64,000 nt of DNA from the NCBI RefSeq assembly GCF_019312595.1, contig NZ_JAHWDQ010000001.1, positions 310,001 to 374,000 of the forward strand. The letters are read 5' to 3'. The translations under genes were made by a program, and so were the position numbers. The notes beneath the pieces are model-generated. The model was given only the letters and a program-made list of their open reading frames with translations. It was not told where the DNA came from and did not search any database. Origin of the DNA: Zhongshania aquimaris (GTDB lineage Bacteria; Pseudomonadota; Gammaproteobacteria; Pseudomonadales; Spongiibacteraceae). Below, in pieces: positions 27,883 to 36,976 of the stretch. How positions within the stretch are numbered: position 1 is the first letter of the stretch; the number at the start of each line of letters is the position of its first letter.

Positions 27883-28757
27883 CTCACAGCAAACCGGTGT
27901 GAAGCGACACTACCCTCGTTGATTGCTTGAGCACGCTTGATACGCTCTACCTCTAATAACAACTCTGCCATCGGCGGGAAATTAAAGTCCCGCTCCAATA
28001 AAGTTGGCAAAGGACCGCAGCGCTCATAAGCCGCGTCTAGCAAGGCCCAGACAGGATCAATGACATCTGAACCATGTGTATCGACACGTAGATCCTCGGC
28101 CTCATCGTAATGGCCGGCGATATGCACATATCTCGCGCGCTCCAGAGGAAGTGAATGCAAAAACTCATGGGGATCGTAGCGATGGTTAATGCTGTTCACG
28201 TAGATATTATTTACATCTAGTAACAGCTCGCAATCTGCTTCGGTCAGCACCGCATTAATAAACTCACTTTCACTCATTTCCTGAGCCGGAGCTGCGTAAT
28301 AAGACGCATTTTCTAGCAATATACGACTACCTAAAACATCTTGTACTTGCTTAACTCGGTCAGCGACGTGGTGAACTGCCTCTTCAGTAAACGGAATGGG
28401 CAGCAAATCATATAATTGTCCCTCATCACCGCAATAGGTCAAATGTTCTGAATACAGAGGGCAGTCAAAATCCGCCATAAACTGCTTAATATCTTTCAGC
28501 AAGCTTGCGTCGAGGGGCGAAAAACCACCAATGTTTAATGACAGCCCATGTAAATAAACGGGATAACGCTCAGCTATTTCACGAAATGAGCGGCCGTAAC
28601 GACCGCCAATCCCTATCCAATTCTCAGGGGCAACCTCAATAAAATCAATATCATCTGGGCTCAGCTGTTTAAACGCCGACATGAGACCTCGACGCAAACC
28701 GAGACCTGCCAAAGCAGATCTATTATTTAAGTTAAGCTCATCCATTGATATTGTCAC
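27879..28757 (-). CDS. hvfB: HvfB/MbnB-type multinuclear non-heme iron oxidative enzyme (DUF692, MNIO)
   Basis: The 292-residue TIM-barrel enzyme carries the DUF692 signature: AGLGLRRGL, DFIEVAPENWIG, LHGLSLNIGG, SEHLTYCG, LLENASYY, CELLLDVNNIYVNSINH, VHIAGHY and THGSDVIDPVWALL. The conserved His, Glu and Asp residues bind two or three irons. Relatives modify cysteines of precursor peptides (MbnB forms oxazolone/thioamide pairs; HvfB acts on EGKCG cysteines). A GTG (28757) and an ATG (28745) are both possible starts. It lies directly after the Cys-repeat precursor gene and is coupled to hvfC, so it should process that peptide. Confidence 0.92.
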   Translation of the reverse strand: MTISMDELNLNNRSALAGLGLRRGLMSAFKQLSPDDIDFIEVAPENWIGIGGRYGRSFREIAERYPVYLHGLSLNIGGFSPLDASLLKDIKQFMADFDCPLYSEHLTYCGDEGQLYDLLPIPFTEEAVHHVADRVKQVQDVLGSRILLENASYYAAPAQEMSESEFINAVLTEADCELLLDVNNIYVNSINHRYDPHEFLHSLPLERARYVHIAGHYDEAEDLRVDTHGSDVIDPVWALLDAAYERCGPLPTLLERDFNFPPMAELLLEVERIKRAQAINEGSVASHRFAVR

Positions 28758-28795
28758 TGCCTCTCAGAGAACCGTTACCACTAAGAAAATAATGC

Positions 28796-29182
28796 TTATT
28801 TCGCAGCACCGCATGACGCTTCCTTCGCCGCTTTGTCGCCGCCACACTGTCCCTCCATTGCCCCCTTATCAGCGCCACACTTCGCTTCACCACACTTACC
28901 TTCGTGGGCGGCCTTTGCCTTGTCAGCGCCGCACTTAGCTTCGCCGCATTTGCCTTCGTGCTCAGCTTTATCAGCTCCACACTTTGCCTCACCGGCTTTA
29001 TCAGCCCCACATTTCGCTTCCGATTTAGCCGCTTTATCGGAGCTTCCCATCGCAAGTTCATAGCCCGCGCTTAATTGCTTGGCCGCGAAAGGGTTGCTAT
29101 CAGCCATCGCGGGGCTCACAGCAGAAGCCAACATCGCCGCACCAAAGGCCGCAACTAGAGGTTTTTTCGTAAAAGACGCCAT
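28796..29182 (-). CDS. hvfA: HvfA/bufferin-like Cys-repeat RiPP precursor
   Basis: From the ATG at 29182 (TGGAGAAATAATA upstream) the product is 128 residues. A signal peptide ends at AMA (residue 27), so it is exported. The core (54-128) is a repetitive Glu/Lys/Ala/Gly segment with eight Cys at 58, 68, 79, 84, 97, 102, 113 and 124. Contexts are EAKCGADK (four), EGKCG (two), EGQCG and EASCG. The EGKCG form is the site converted by HvfB in Haemophilus and relatives, yielding copper-binding groups. There are no other Cys. A longer frame to 29245 lacks support. Its likely role is periplasmic copper or metal binding. Confidence 0.9.
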   Translation of the reverse strand: MASFTKKPLVAAFGAAMLASAVSPAMADSNPFAAKQLSAGYELAMGSSDKAAKSEAKCGADKAGEAKCGADKAEHEGKCGEAKCGADKAKAAHEGKCGEAKCGADKGAMEGQCGGDKAAKEASCGAAK

Positions 29183-29596
29183 TATTATTTCTCCATTCCG
29201 GCTTTGCACCGAGTTAGTCATCAAGTAAATTAAAATTCTGCTCAAAAAACAGCCATGTATCTGAGCTAAACGGTAAAAACCGCATTTTCAGCATAGCCGG
29301 ATCTCAAAATTTAACAATGCAATGATCAGCTTACGAGAACACCAAGGTTTCCGATCTTTACCATAAATTACGTCGCAGCTATACCAGACACGAATAGCTT
29401 GATTGGCACTACTATGCTCAAAGAATCAGCTACCTAGCTAGCTGTGCCCCGCAGAGACGGGAGGAATACGACTTGGTATTCCACGTGGGCGAAGAGCAGG
29501 CGAACGGCGCCATTTTGCGTTAACTAGAATTGCCAGGGCCATTTTCCCACCCAGCAATGACAATCAAACTATCGCGACCATACCCAATAGACCTGA
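29183..29596. other. Non-coding gap with an unassigned hairpin
   Basis: This 414-base region between the hvfA start and the hrpA stop has no convincing gene. It must hold the hvfABC promoter, which I could not define. A perfect 7-bp hairpin GGAATAC/GTATTCC (29463-29469, 29476-29482, six-base loop) is set in a G-rich stretch (~29445-29515) that does not look like its AT-richer surroundings. No RNA family could be assigned. Confidence 0.4.
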
Positions 29597-32500
29597 CTAG
29601 ACTTTGAATGTTACATCTTGAGTGACACTTTTCCATAATTGCTTCAATCGCTTTTCTGATACCGGCGACCGCGTGCCAATATTTTGAGCAAACAGAGAAA
29701 TGCGGAATTCCTCTAGCTGCCAGCGATAATCTCTAAGGGCTGGATGGGAAGCAAGTTCATCGGGCGCTTTTAGTAAAAAGTCACTCAACTGGCTTTGCAA
29801 TGGCTCTAAGACAAGGGTGCACTGACGATCTCGCTGATAGTGGCCATCCAGTTTTGCAAGGCGCTGCAAAACCCCCTTCAAATATCGAGGATATTGACTC
29901 AGCTCTTCACCATTTAACGCTGTTATAAAACCGTCGAAAAACAAGCCGTCAAGCTGCTTATTTACGTCGTTAATACTGTGAATCCAGCTCAGCGAGTTCA
30001 GCTTTTTCAAAGCCCGCCGAATATCGGAATAATGACCCAATATTTCCGTGAGCATTTCCGCATAGCGCTCAGCGTCTGCGGTAAAACTTGCACGCCCCGC
30101 TTGCCACAGTTTGTCGAAGTGGGCTTCTGTTTCAGGTAAGTTGTCAGGATCTATCGCAAAACTTTGTCGAGCTGCGGCTATTAAACTGTCTTCGAGCCAT
30201 TTCTTTTTATCTTCACCCACAGCGGCGAATTGCAATTGCACCGCGTTATGTCGAAACAAACTCGCCCGCAATAATTTTGTCTGTTGAGACAGTCGCAACA
30301 ATAGTAGTCTCAGCACCCCGTAAAGGCTCTTCTGTTTTGCGTCCTGCGCCGACTCTGCCAACTCTAAAACAACATTGTCGCCGTCATCCCGCAGACACGG
30401 ATATGCCGTCAATGTTGCGCCGCCGCGTTTAAACTCATGACGTGTTTCTAAGCGCCCAAAATTCCAATCTTGAAGTACTTTACTGTTAAAACTGCCACTG
30501 CTTTCTTCCGCAATACCCTGCTGAACTTGATCGGCAAGTTGGGTATTTAACAGTCTTAAATCACGCCCCTGTGCCAATAGTTTTCCGGTATTGTCCAGCA
30601 CACGAACATTCATTAAGTAGTAATCGTCAATGCGATTGGCAGCCCACTCATTAATATCGATCCGCAAACCGCTCAAGCGCAACAAGGCTGTGGCAAGCTG
30701 AGCAAGCAGCCCCTGTTCGCCCACATTAAGCATCGGCATAGCGCGATCAACATAGTCCGGCACCGGCACCAACTGCTTGCGCTGTGCCTTTGGCAGGGTT
30801 TTTACCAGGGCAATGCACTTTTCTCGCAACAAACCCGGCACCAGCCATTCGAGTCGCCCCGCTGGCAACCGCGCTAAATTCCCCAACGGCACCGATACAC
30901 TGACACCGTCGGCGGGGTGACCTGGCTCGAAGTGATAGCTAAGCGCGAAGCTAATGCCGCCACATATTAAGGTATCTGGAAATTGCTGTTCGGTGACATC
31001 ACCACCGCCGTGGCGCATCAATTCGCCGCGAGTCAAATAAAGCGTGTTTGGAGGAGCCGTTGCTTTTAGCCAGTGCTCAAGGTGTTTGGCTGTGACGATA
31101 CCCGCCGGAATACGCTCGTCGTAAAACCGAAATAGCTCATCATCAGACACCAATATATCTCGACGACGAGCCTTGTCTTCTATCTCCGCAATATCAGCGA
31201 TTAGCGCTTTGTTATGTTTATAAAAATCAGCGCGGCCTTGGTATCGACCTTCGACTAATGCTTGCCGAATAAGAATTTCGCGGCTTTCTTCAGGTGCGAT
31301 CGGGCCGTAGTGAACACGCTTTTTATCGCGAATGACCAAGCCGTATAACGCGGTTTGTTCGAAGGCCATAACGCGGCCGCTGCGAGCCTGCCAATGTGGC
31401 TCTGAGTAACTGCGCTTAAGCAGACTATCATTGACACCAAACACCCACTCGGGATCAATTTTTGCGACACAGCGCGCATACAATTGGCTTGTTTCGGCTA
31501 ACTCCGCCGCCACGATCCATTTTGGCGGCTTTTTGAATAATCCCGAGCCAGGAAAAATATGTAACTTTCGATTGCGTGCACCGGTGAATTCACGATTCTC
31601 GTCCTTGGTCGCTAGTTGACCGAGGAAACCAGGTAACAAGGCGCGGTGAATACTCTCAAAACCGGCGGCTTCTTTATTCTGCTTTAAGCCTAACTGCCGA
31701 CACATCAGGGTTAGCTGATGATGCACTTCTCGCCACTCACGCATTCTCGTCCACGACAGAAATTCACGCTGACAAAGCTTTCGCCACTGATTTGCCGACA
31801 GCGCCTGACGCTGTTCCTCTGCGTAATCCCACAGCGCCACAAAGGCGGCAAAATCTGAATCCTCCTGCCAGAAGCGACGATGCTTCTCATCCGAAGCCTG
31901 CTGCTTATCGGCGGGGCGCTCACGAGGGTCTTGAATACTCAAAGCACTTGCAATTACCAGCATTTCGCGAAGACACGAAGCGTCTGCAGCTGCCAATAGA
32001 AGACGGCCAATACGCGGATCAACGGGAAAACTCCCAAGCTGTTCACCAAGTTTTGTTAAGCGCCCCTCATCAACCGCGCCCAGCTCTGCCAGCAGCGCAA
32101 AGCCGTCGTTGACAAACTTTTTATCCGGCGCGTCAACGAAGGGGAAATCTGAAATATCGCCCAACTTCAACTGCAGCATTTGTAAAATAACAGCCGCTAA
32201 ATTTGTACGTTGAATTTCCGGCTCGGTGTACTCTGGCCGGCTCAAATAGTCGGCTTCACTGTAAAGGCGATACGCAATACCCGGCGCAACGCGACCACAA
32301 CGACCCGCTCGTTGATTGGCGCTGGCCTGCGAAATGGCCTCTATCGGCAGACGCTGCACTTTGCTGCGCACACTGTAACGACTGACCCTCGCTGTACCCG
32401 CGTCTATAACGTAACGAATCCCGGGCACGGTGAGCGAGGTTTCTGCCACGTTGGTGGCCAATATCACCCGCCACCCGCGCCGTCCCCGCAAATCAAATAT

Positions 32501-33499
32501 CCGTTGTTGTTCTGTGCCACTTAAGCGCGAATACAGCGGTAATATCTCTGCCCCCGGCAATTCGGCGCGTTTGAGGTGGCGGGTTAACTCGCGAATATCC
32601 CGTTCACCGCTAAGAAATACCAGCGTGTCACCGTGACGCTGAGCGCCCTCAGCCATCAGTTCCCGAAGCACCAACTCCACTGCTTCGGCCAAATCATTGT
32701 CGGCACTCAGCTCCTCCTGAGGTCGATAGCGATACTCCACCGGATAGCTGCGACCAGACACTTCAATAATAGGAGCATCATTGAAGTGCGCGGAAAAGCG
32801 CTGCACATCAATTGTCGCGGAGGTAATGATGAGCTTTAAATCAGGCCGCTTCGGTAAAAGCGTTTTTAAGTAACCCAATAAAAAGTCAATGTTCAGACTA
32901 CGTTCGTGGGCCTCATCAATAATAATGGTGTCGTATTGACTGAGAAATCGGTCGCGCTGGATAGCAGCCAGCAAAATACCGTCAGTCATTACCTTAATAT
33001 AGCTATTCGGCGAGGCTACTTCTTGAAAGCGAATTTGAAAAGCAACGCCTTCGCCGAGCTGGGTGTTGAGTTCTTCTGCTAAACGCTGAGCCACCGCCCT
33101 CGCCGCCAAACGTCGGGGCTGAGTGTGGGCAATTAAGCCCGCAACACCACGTCCCATCTCTAGGCAAATTTTCGGTATTTGAGTCGTTTTACCCGACCCC
33201 GTTTCCCCGGCGAGTACCACGACCTGATGCTCGCTAATTGCCTTGCGAATATCATCCAGCCGCTGCGCAACGGGCAGATCCTGAGGATAGACAATTTTAG
33301 GTAGGTTATCTTGGCGCGCCTTCCGCCTAAGTACGGACGCGTTAATACGCTGAGCCAGCGCGAGCAATTTATCGCCAATGTCAGTGTTTTCTCGATCTTG
33401 CTTGGCGAGCTGACGACACTGCCTCGCGAATGCAAACTGATCGCCCAACATACAATCGTCAACACTGGCCAGTAGTGAGGCCACGGTAATTTCTGACAT
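29597..33499 (-). CDS. hrpA: ATP-dependent RNA helicase HrpA
   Basis: The 1300-residue DEAH-box helicase acts in mRNA processing and rescue of stalled or collided ribosomes. Walker A is GETGSGKTTQIPK, motif II is DEAHERSLN, motif III is SAT in LIITSATIDV, and motifs V/VI read TNVAETSLTVPGIRYVIDAG and QRAGRCGRVAPG. The HA2 and OB-fold domains and a long HrpA-specific C-terminal region (DUF3418) follow, giving the standard ~1300 residues. The start at 33499 begins MSEITVASLLASVDDC; a frame extending 48 residues further runs through the upstream terminator and is rejected. Confidence 0.95.
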   Translation of the reverse strand: MSEITVASLLASVDDCMLGDQFAFARQCRQLAKQDRENTDIGDKLLALAQRINASVLRRKARQDNLPKIVYPQDLPVAQRLDDIRKAISEHQVVVLAGETGSGKTTQIPKICLEMGRGVAGLIAHTQPRRLAARAVAQRLAEELNTQLGEGVAFQIRFQEVASPNSYIKVMTDGILLAAIQRDRFLSQYDTIIIDEAHERSLNIDFLLGYLKTLLPKRPDLKLIITSATIDVQRFSAHFNDAPIIEVSGRSYPVEYRYRPQEELSADNDLAEAVELVLRELMAEGAQRHGDTLVFLSGERDIRELTRHLKRAELPGAEILPLYSRLSGTEQQRIFDLRGRRGWRVILATNVAETSLTVPGIRYVIDAGTARVSRYSVRSKVQRLPIEAISQASANQRAGRCGRVAPGIAYRLYSEADYLSRPEYTEPEIQRTNLAAVILQMLQLKLGDISDFPFVDAPDKKFVNDGFALLAELGAVDEGRLTKLGEQLGSFPVDPRIGRLLLAAADASCLREMLVIASALSIQDPRERPADKQQASDEKHRRFWQEDSDFAAFVALWDYAEEQRQALSANQWRKLCQREFLSWTRMREWREVHHQLTLMCRQLGLKQNKEAAGFESIHRALLPGFLGQLATKDENREFTGARNRKLHIFPGSGLFKKPPKWIVAAELAETSQLYARCVAKIDPEWVFGVNDSLLKRSYSEPHWQARSGRVMAFEQTALYGLVIRDKKRVHYGPIAPEESREILIRQALVEGRYQGRADFYKHNKALIADIAEIEDKARRRDILVSDDELFRFYDERIPAGIVTAKHLEHWLKATAPPNTLYLTRGELMRHGGGDVTEQQFPDTLICGGISFALSYHFEPGHPADGVSVSVPLGNLARLPAGRLEWLVPGLLREKCIALVKTLPKAQRKQLVPVPDYVDRAMPMLNVGEQGLLAQLATALLRLSGLRIDINEWAANRIDDYYLMNVRVLDNTGKLLAQGRDLRLLNTQLADQVQQGIAEESSGSFNSKVLQDWNFGRLETRHEFKRGGATLTAYPCLRDDGDNVVLELAESAQDAKQKSLYGVLRLLLLRLSQQTKLLRASLFRHNAVQLQFAAVGEDKKKWLEDSLIAAARQSFAIDPDNLPETEAHFDKLWQAGRASFTADAERYAEMLTEILGHYSDIRRALKKLNSLSWIHSINDVNKQLDGLFFDGFITALNGEELSQYPRYLKGVLQRLAKLDGHYQRDRQCTLVLEPLQSQLSDFLLKAPDELASHPALRDYRWQLEEFRISLFAQNIGTRSPVSEKRLKQLWKSVTQDVTFKV

Positions 33500-33514
33500 A
33501 CATTCCAAATAAAT

Positions 33515-33541
33515 AAAAAAGGCGCCATCAGGCGCCTTTTT
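33515..33541 (-). terminator. Intrinsic terminator after fadD
   Basis: A perfect GGCGCC...GGCGCC stem (33521-33526 and 33531-33536) with an ATCA/TGAT loop is flanked by A-rich and T-rich runs on both sides, so it can act in either direction. It stands between the fadD stop and the hrpA start on the same strand and should separate the two transcripts. Confidence 0.85.
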
Positions 33542-33557
33542 GCAATGAGCTGAAAAT

Positions 33558-35264
33558 TTAATCAGCCTTGGCGAGCTTGGCAAGCTCCTCGTCTCGAAGT
33601 GAACGACGCAAAACCTTACCAACATTGGTTTTAGGTAATTCATCGCGAACTTCTATATAACGCGGCATTTTATAGCCGGTTAAGCGTTCACGCAAAAATG
33701 CTTTCAGCTCATCCTTATCAATGTCGCCATTTTTAGCAGCAACAAAGATTTTTACCGCTTCGCCTGACTTCTCATCAGGTACACCAATTGCTGCGCACTC
33801 TGCGATATTGGGATGGCCACTCAGCACATCTTCAATTTCATTGGGGTAAACATTAAAGCCAGAAACGATAATCATGTCTTTCATGCGATCAACGATCCGC
33901 ATATAACCGTCTTCCTGCACAACCGCAACATCACCGGTATGCAACCAGCCATTTTTAATGGTCTTATCAGTTTCATCCTGGCGCTGCCAATAGCCCATCA
34001 TCACCTGCGGGCCTCGCACGCAAAGCTCACCCCGCTCACCGATTCCCACGTCTTCACCACCCTCGGTGACGATACGAATCTCGGTGCCTGGCAGGGCAAT
34101 CCCGATAGTGCCGATTTGATTGGCGCCACCTGGGTTAATTGATACCACCGGCGAGGTTTCAGTTAAGCCGTAGCCTTCGTAAACCTGCGCCCCAGTCATC
34201 TCCATCCACTCTTTCGCCGCACCCGCAGTTAATGCCATACCACCTGACAACGTGGCTTTGACTGAGGAGAAATCGAGTGTTTTAAATTCAGGGTGATTAC
34301 AAAGCTGAACGAAAAGCGTATTGATACCGCTCATGCCGCTCCAGCGCCAGCGCTTCATTTCTTTAATCACACTGCCCAAGTCACGCGGATTTGGAATAAG
34401 CACCGCGTGATTACCCTGCATCATGACGCAGAATGACAACATAAAAGAGTAAATATGGTAAAGCGGCAGCGGTGACAAAAAGGTTTCTGTCGCCTCTTTC
34501 AAGCCATAGCTTTCAAATAGCTGCTTACTTTGCAGGACATTGGCCATTAGATTGCGATGACTGATCATGGCGCCTTTAGACACACCAGTTGTACCGCCGG
34601 TGTACTGCAATAAAGCGACGTCTTCTGCACCCGGTGCAGAAGGAGTGTATTTGCCGCCTTTACCCAAGGACAACGCCTTTCGGTATGAAATCTGATTTTT
34701 AAAGCTAAAATCAGGCACCATTTTCTTAACACGCTTAACTACGACGTTAATTAATGGCCGCTTAAGGCCGGTGTGCAGATCAGCTATTTCAGTGACAATC
34801 ACCGTTTCTACTGGTGTCTCTGGGACAACCGCCGCAGCTGCCTCGGCAACGTTTGCCAAAACAACCAGCGCTTTCGCACCTGAGTCATTCAATTGATGTT
34901 TTAGTTCGCGCTCGCTATAAAGTGGGTTGGTGTTAACCACGATCAGGCCCGCGCGGATTGCGCCAAAAAGCGCGACTGGATATTGGATAATGTTTGGCAT
35001 TTGCAAGGCAATACGGTCACCGGTCTTCAGGTTGGTATGGTTCTGAAGGTATGACGCGAATTGGGCAGATAAGATATCTAGTTCGCGATAGGTAATAGTT
35101 TTACCCATACACGATATAACCGGGTGGTCCGCAAATGTTGTTGCACAGTAGGCAAACATGTCCACCAGATTAGCGTACTGCGCAAGATCAACACTGCTTG
35201 GCACATTTGCGTTTTTCCGCGCCGCACTTATTGCTGCTGCGATTTCTTCCATTGCTGCTGACAA
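33558..35264 (-). CDS. fadD: Long-chain fatty acid-CoA ligase
   Basis: The 568-residue adenylate-forming enzyme activates long-chain fatty acids with ATP and CoA at the inner membrane. Motifs are LLQYTGGTTGVSKGAMISHRN (P-loop), YGLTETSPVVSIN and GWLHTGDVAVVQEDGYMRIVDRMKD. The fatty-acyl signature SGFNVYPNEIEDVL follows, and the C-terminal catalytic Lys is in LPKTNVGKVLRRSLR. The start appears to be TTG at 35264: GAGGGG lies at proper spacing before it, and the next ATG (35252) has no ribosome site of its own. It is a single gene with a terminator. Confidence 0.93.
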   Translation of the reverse strand: MSAAMEEIAAAISAARKNANVPSSVDLAQYANLVDMFAYCATTFADHPVISCMGKTITYRELDILSAQFASYLQNHTNLKTGDRIALQMPNIIQYPVALFGAIRAGLIVVNTNPLYSERELKHQLNDSGAKALVVLANVAEAAAAVVPETPVETVIVTEIADLHTGLKRPLINVVVKRVKKMVPDFSFKNQISYRKALSLGKGGKYTPSAPGAEDVALLQYTGGTTGVSKGAMISHRNLMANVLQSKQLFESYGLKEATETFLSPLPLYHIYSFMLSFCVMMQGNHAVLIPNPRDLGSVIKEMKRWRWSGMSGINTLFVQLCNHPEFKTLDFSSVKATLSGGMALTAGAAKEWMEMTGAQVYEGYGLTETSPVVSINPGGANQIGTIGIALPGTEIRIVTEGGEDVGIGERGELCVRGPQVMMGYWQRQDETDKTIKNGWLHTGDVAVVQEDGYMRIVDRMKDMIIVSGFNVYPNEIEDVLSGHPNIAECAAIGVPDEKSGEAVKIFVAAKNGDIDKDELKAFLRERLTGYKMPRYIEVRDELPKTNVGKVLRRSLRDEELAKLAKAD

Positions 35265-35415
35265 AGTCGTCCCCTCGTAAGGCCTTTTTGTTATTAAGAC
35301 AGGGTCAGATGACAGGCACTCTGACCACGCCTACTAAAGGTGGCAAGCTATCGATATTTGTACTCACTGTCAACACTAGTGCACTTTGCGAGCGGCTTTG
35401 TGATGTTCCCCTAGC

Positions 35416-35895
35416 TTATCCCTCAACGCTAGCGGGTTCAGCTACACGATATTGCTCAGGATCAATAAACATGAGCTGCAAGACCAGCTCACCACTTCGC
35501 CGCAGATCCGCGGCCAAAACCAGCGCATTAAGATGACCATCGATATGGCTTATAGCTGGAATATTAAATACAAGTTGCTGGCCGCTATCATCGCTCATCA
35601 CAATTGGCTCTGATTTAGCCTGTATCACCTTGACCAACTCGGCGCACAACATCTGCAACTGCAGTTTAAACGCACTGAAATTTAAGTGACCGCGAAACTC
35701 TTCAGGCATTAACTGCAATCTAACCCGCACTGTAGATTTATCCGGCATCTCCATTTTGGTCAAAAACAGCTCCCGACCGGCCTCTAGCTCCTTAAAATAA
35801 CGTTTCGCCTCGGTGCGGCCCACATCTAACAAGCAGGTCTTAAATAAATTTACTGAAATTGTCAGTACGCTCGATGTATCCATATTCACTTTCAT
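35416..35895 (-). CDS. Conserved-looking protein of unknown function
   Basis: The ~159-residue protein has no signal peptide or membrane segment. The sequence alternates short strands and amphipathic helices (VRVRLQLMPEEFRGHLNFSAFKLQLQMLCAELVKVIQ; LVFNIPAISHIDGHLNALVLAADLRRSGELVLQLMFIDPEQY), consistent with a small alpha/beta domain. I do not recognise it. ATG 35895 or 35883 are both plausible; a TTG at 35910 is less so. It lies upstream of fadD on the same strand, ~150 bases away. Confidence 0.6.
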   Translation of the reverse strand: MKVNMDTSSVLTISVNLFKTCLLDVGRTEAKRYFKELEAGRELFLTKMEMPDKSTVRVRLQLMPEEFRGHLNFSAFKLQLQMLCAELVKVIQAKSEPIVMSDDSGQQLVFNIPAISHIDGHLNALVLAADLRRSGELVLQLMFIDPEQYRVAEPASVEG

Positions 35896-35992
35896 AAAAT
35901 GACTATCCAATATTAATATTTTCAGAGGGCTGGCTAACTACCCTATTATTTTAAGACCTCAACGCCTAGCCGATAAAACCTCAATACCAACG

Positions 35993-36976
35993 CTATGCCC
36001 TGGATCTAAGAATTTCAATATCCACTAGGCGATGACAGGCTGCTTCAGTGCGCACCCTGCTGGGCTGCAACCACGGCGGGGTATCGCAACACGCCAATTC
36101 AGCCATGTGGCAACGCGGCGCGAATCGGCATCCCCTATCGGTCGCCAGCGGCGCTCGATTGGCAATAGTCTGAGCCGGTAGCGACTTGTTTAGTATTCGG
36201 CCCTTTGGGTTTCCATCTAAATGTGCCGCGAGCAATCGCACCGTATAGGGATGACGAGGTGCCTCAAACACGGCGGCTGTTGGCCCAATCTCTACAATTT
36301 CGCCAAGATACATAACTGCCGTGCGCGTGGCTAAAAATCTTACAACAGCTAGATCGTGGGCGATAAACAGCATGGCGGTATTGTGCTCACGCTGCAATTC
36401 CTGCAATAAATTAATAATCTGCGCCTGCACTGAGACATCCAGTGCCGATACCGGCTCATCGCAAATCACCAACTTTGGTTCGGTAATAAACGCCCGAGCA
36501 ATACCTATACGCTGGCGCTGACCGCCAGATAACTCATGGGGATAACGCTCCCCCGCGGATTGCGGTAAACCAACACGATCTAGCCAGTAGGCTGCTTTAT
36601 CCCGCGCGGCCTGACCATGAATACCAAGGCTCCAAAGCGGCTCCTGCAAACTCGCTAAAATCGTCATCCGCGGATTTAAACTTGCATAGCTATCTTGAAA
36701 CACCATTTGAACCTGGGTCGCCATCTCGCGATAGTCATGACGACGATAGGAATGGGGCATGTCTTTGCCATCAATATAAATTTTGCCTGCACTACGGGAC
36801 TGCAAACCTGCGATCATTCGCCCCAGAGTAGACTTGCCAGAGCCACTTTCACCAACAAGTCCTAACACCTCACCCGCTGTAATTTGCAGGTTAATGCCAT
36901 CAACCGCCGCCAATAAATTAGCGCCACTTTTAAAGTGGCAGCGCAATTGGCGAATATCCACCAGCGGCGCGGTCAT
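35993..36976 (-). CDS. oppF: Oligopeptide ABC transporter ATP-binding protein OppF
   Basis: The 327-residue ATPase energises peptide import with OppD. Walker A is GESGSGKSTLG, the ABC signature is LSGGQRQRIGIARAF, Walker B is LVICDEPVSALD and the H-loop is AHDLAVV. The C-terminal oligopeptide-transporter extension carries a Cys-rich motif (GCRFAPRCHMAELAC...). Its ATG overlaps oppD as ATGA. Confidence 0.93.
   Translation of the reverse strand: MTAPLVDIRQLRCHFKSGANLLAAVDGINLQITAGEVLGLVGESGSGKSTLGRMIAGLQSRSAGKIYIDGKDMPHSYRRHDYREMATQVQMVFQDSYASLNPRMTILASLQEPLWSLGIHGQAARDKAAYWLDRVGLPQSAGERYPHELSGGQRQRIGIARAFITEPKLVICDEPVSALDVSVQAQIINLLQELQREHNTAMLFIAHDLAVVRFLATRTAVMYLGEIVEIGPTAAVFEAPRHPYTVRLLAAHLDGNPKGRILNKSLPAQTIANRAPLATDRGCRFAPRCHMAELACCDTPPWLQPSRVRTEAACHRLVDIEILRSRA

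Noticed and set aside
29404-29420. Sigma-54-like TTGGCAC...TGCTC upstream of hvfA
   Set aside because: The spacing between GG and GC is 9 rather than 10, and the position relative to hvfA is poor, so I do not call a promoter.
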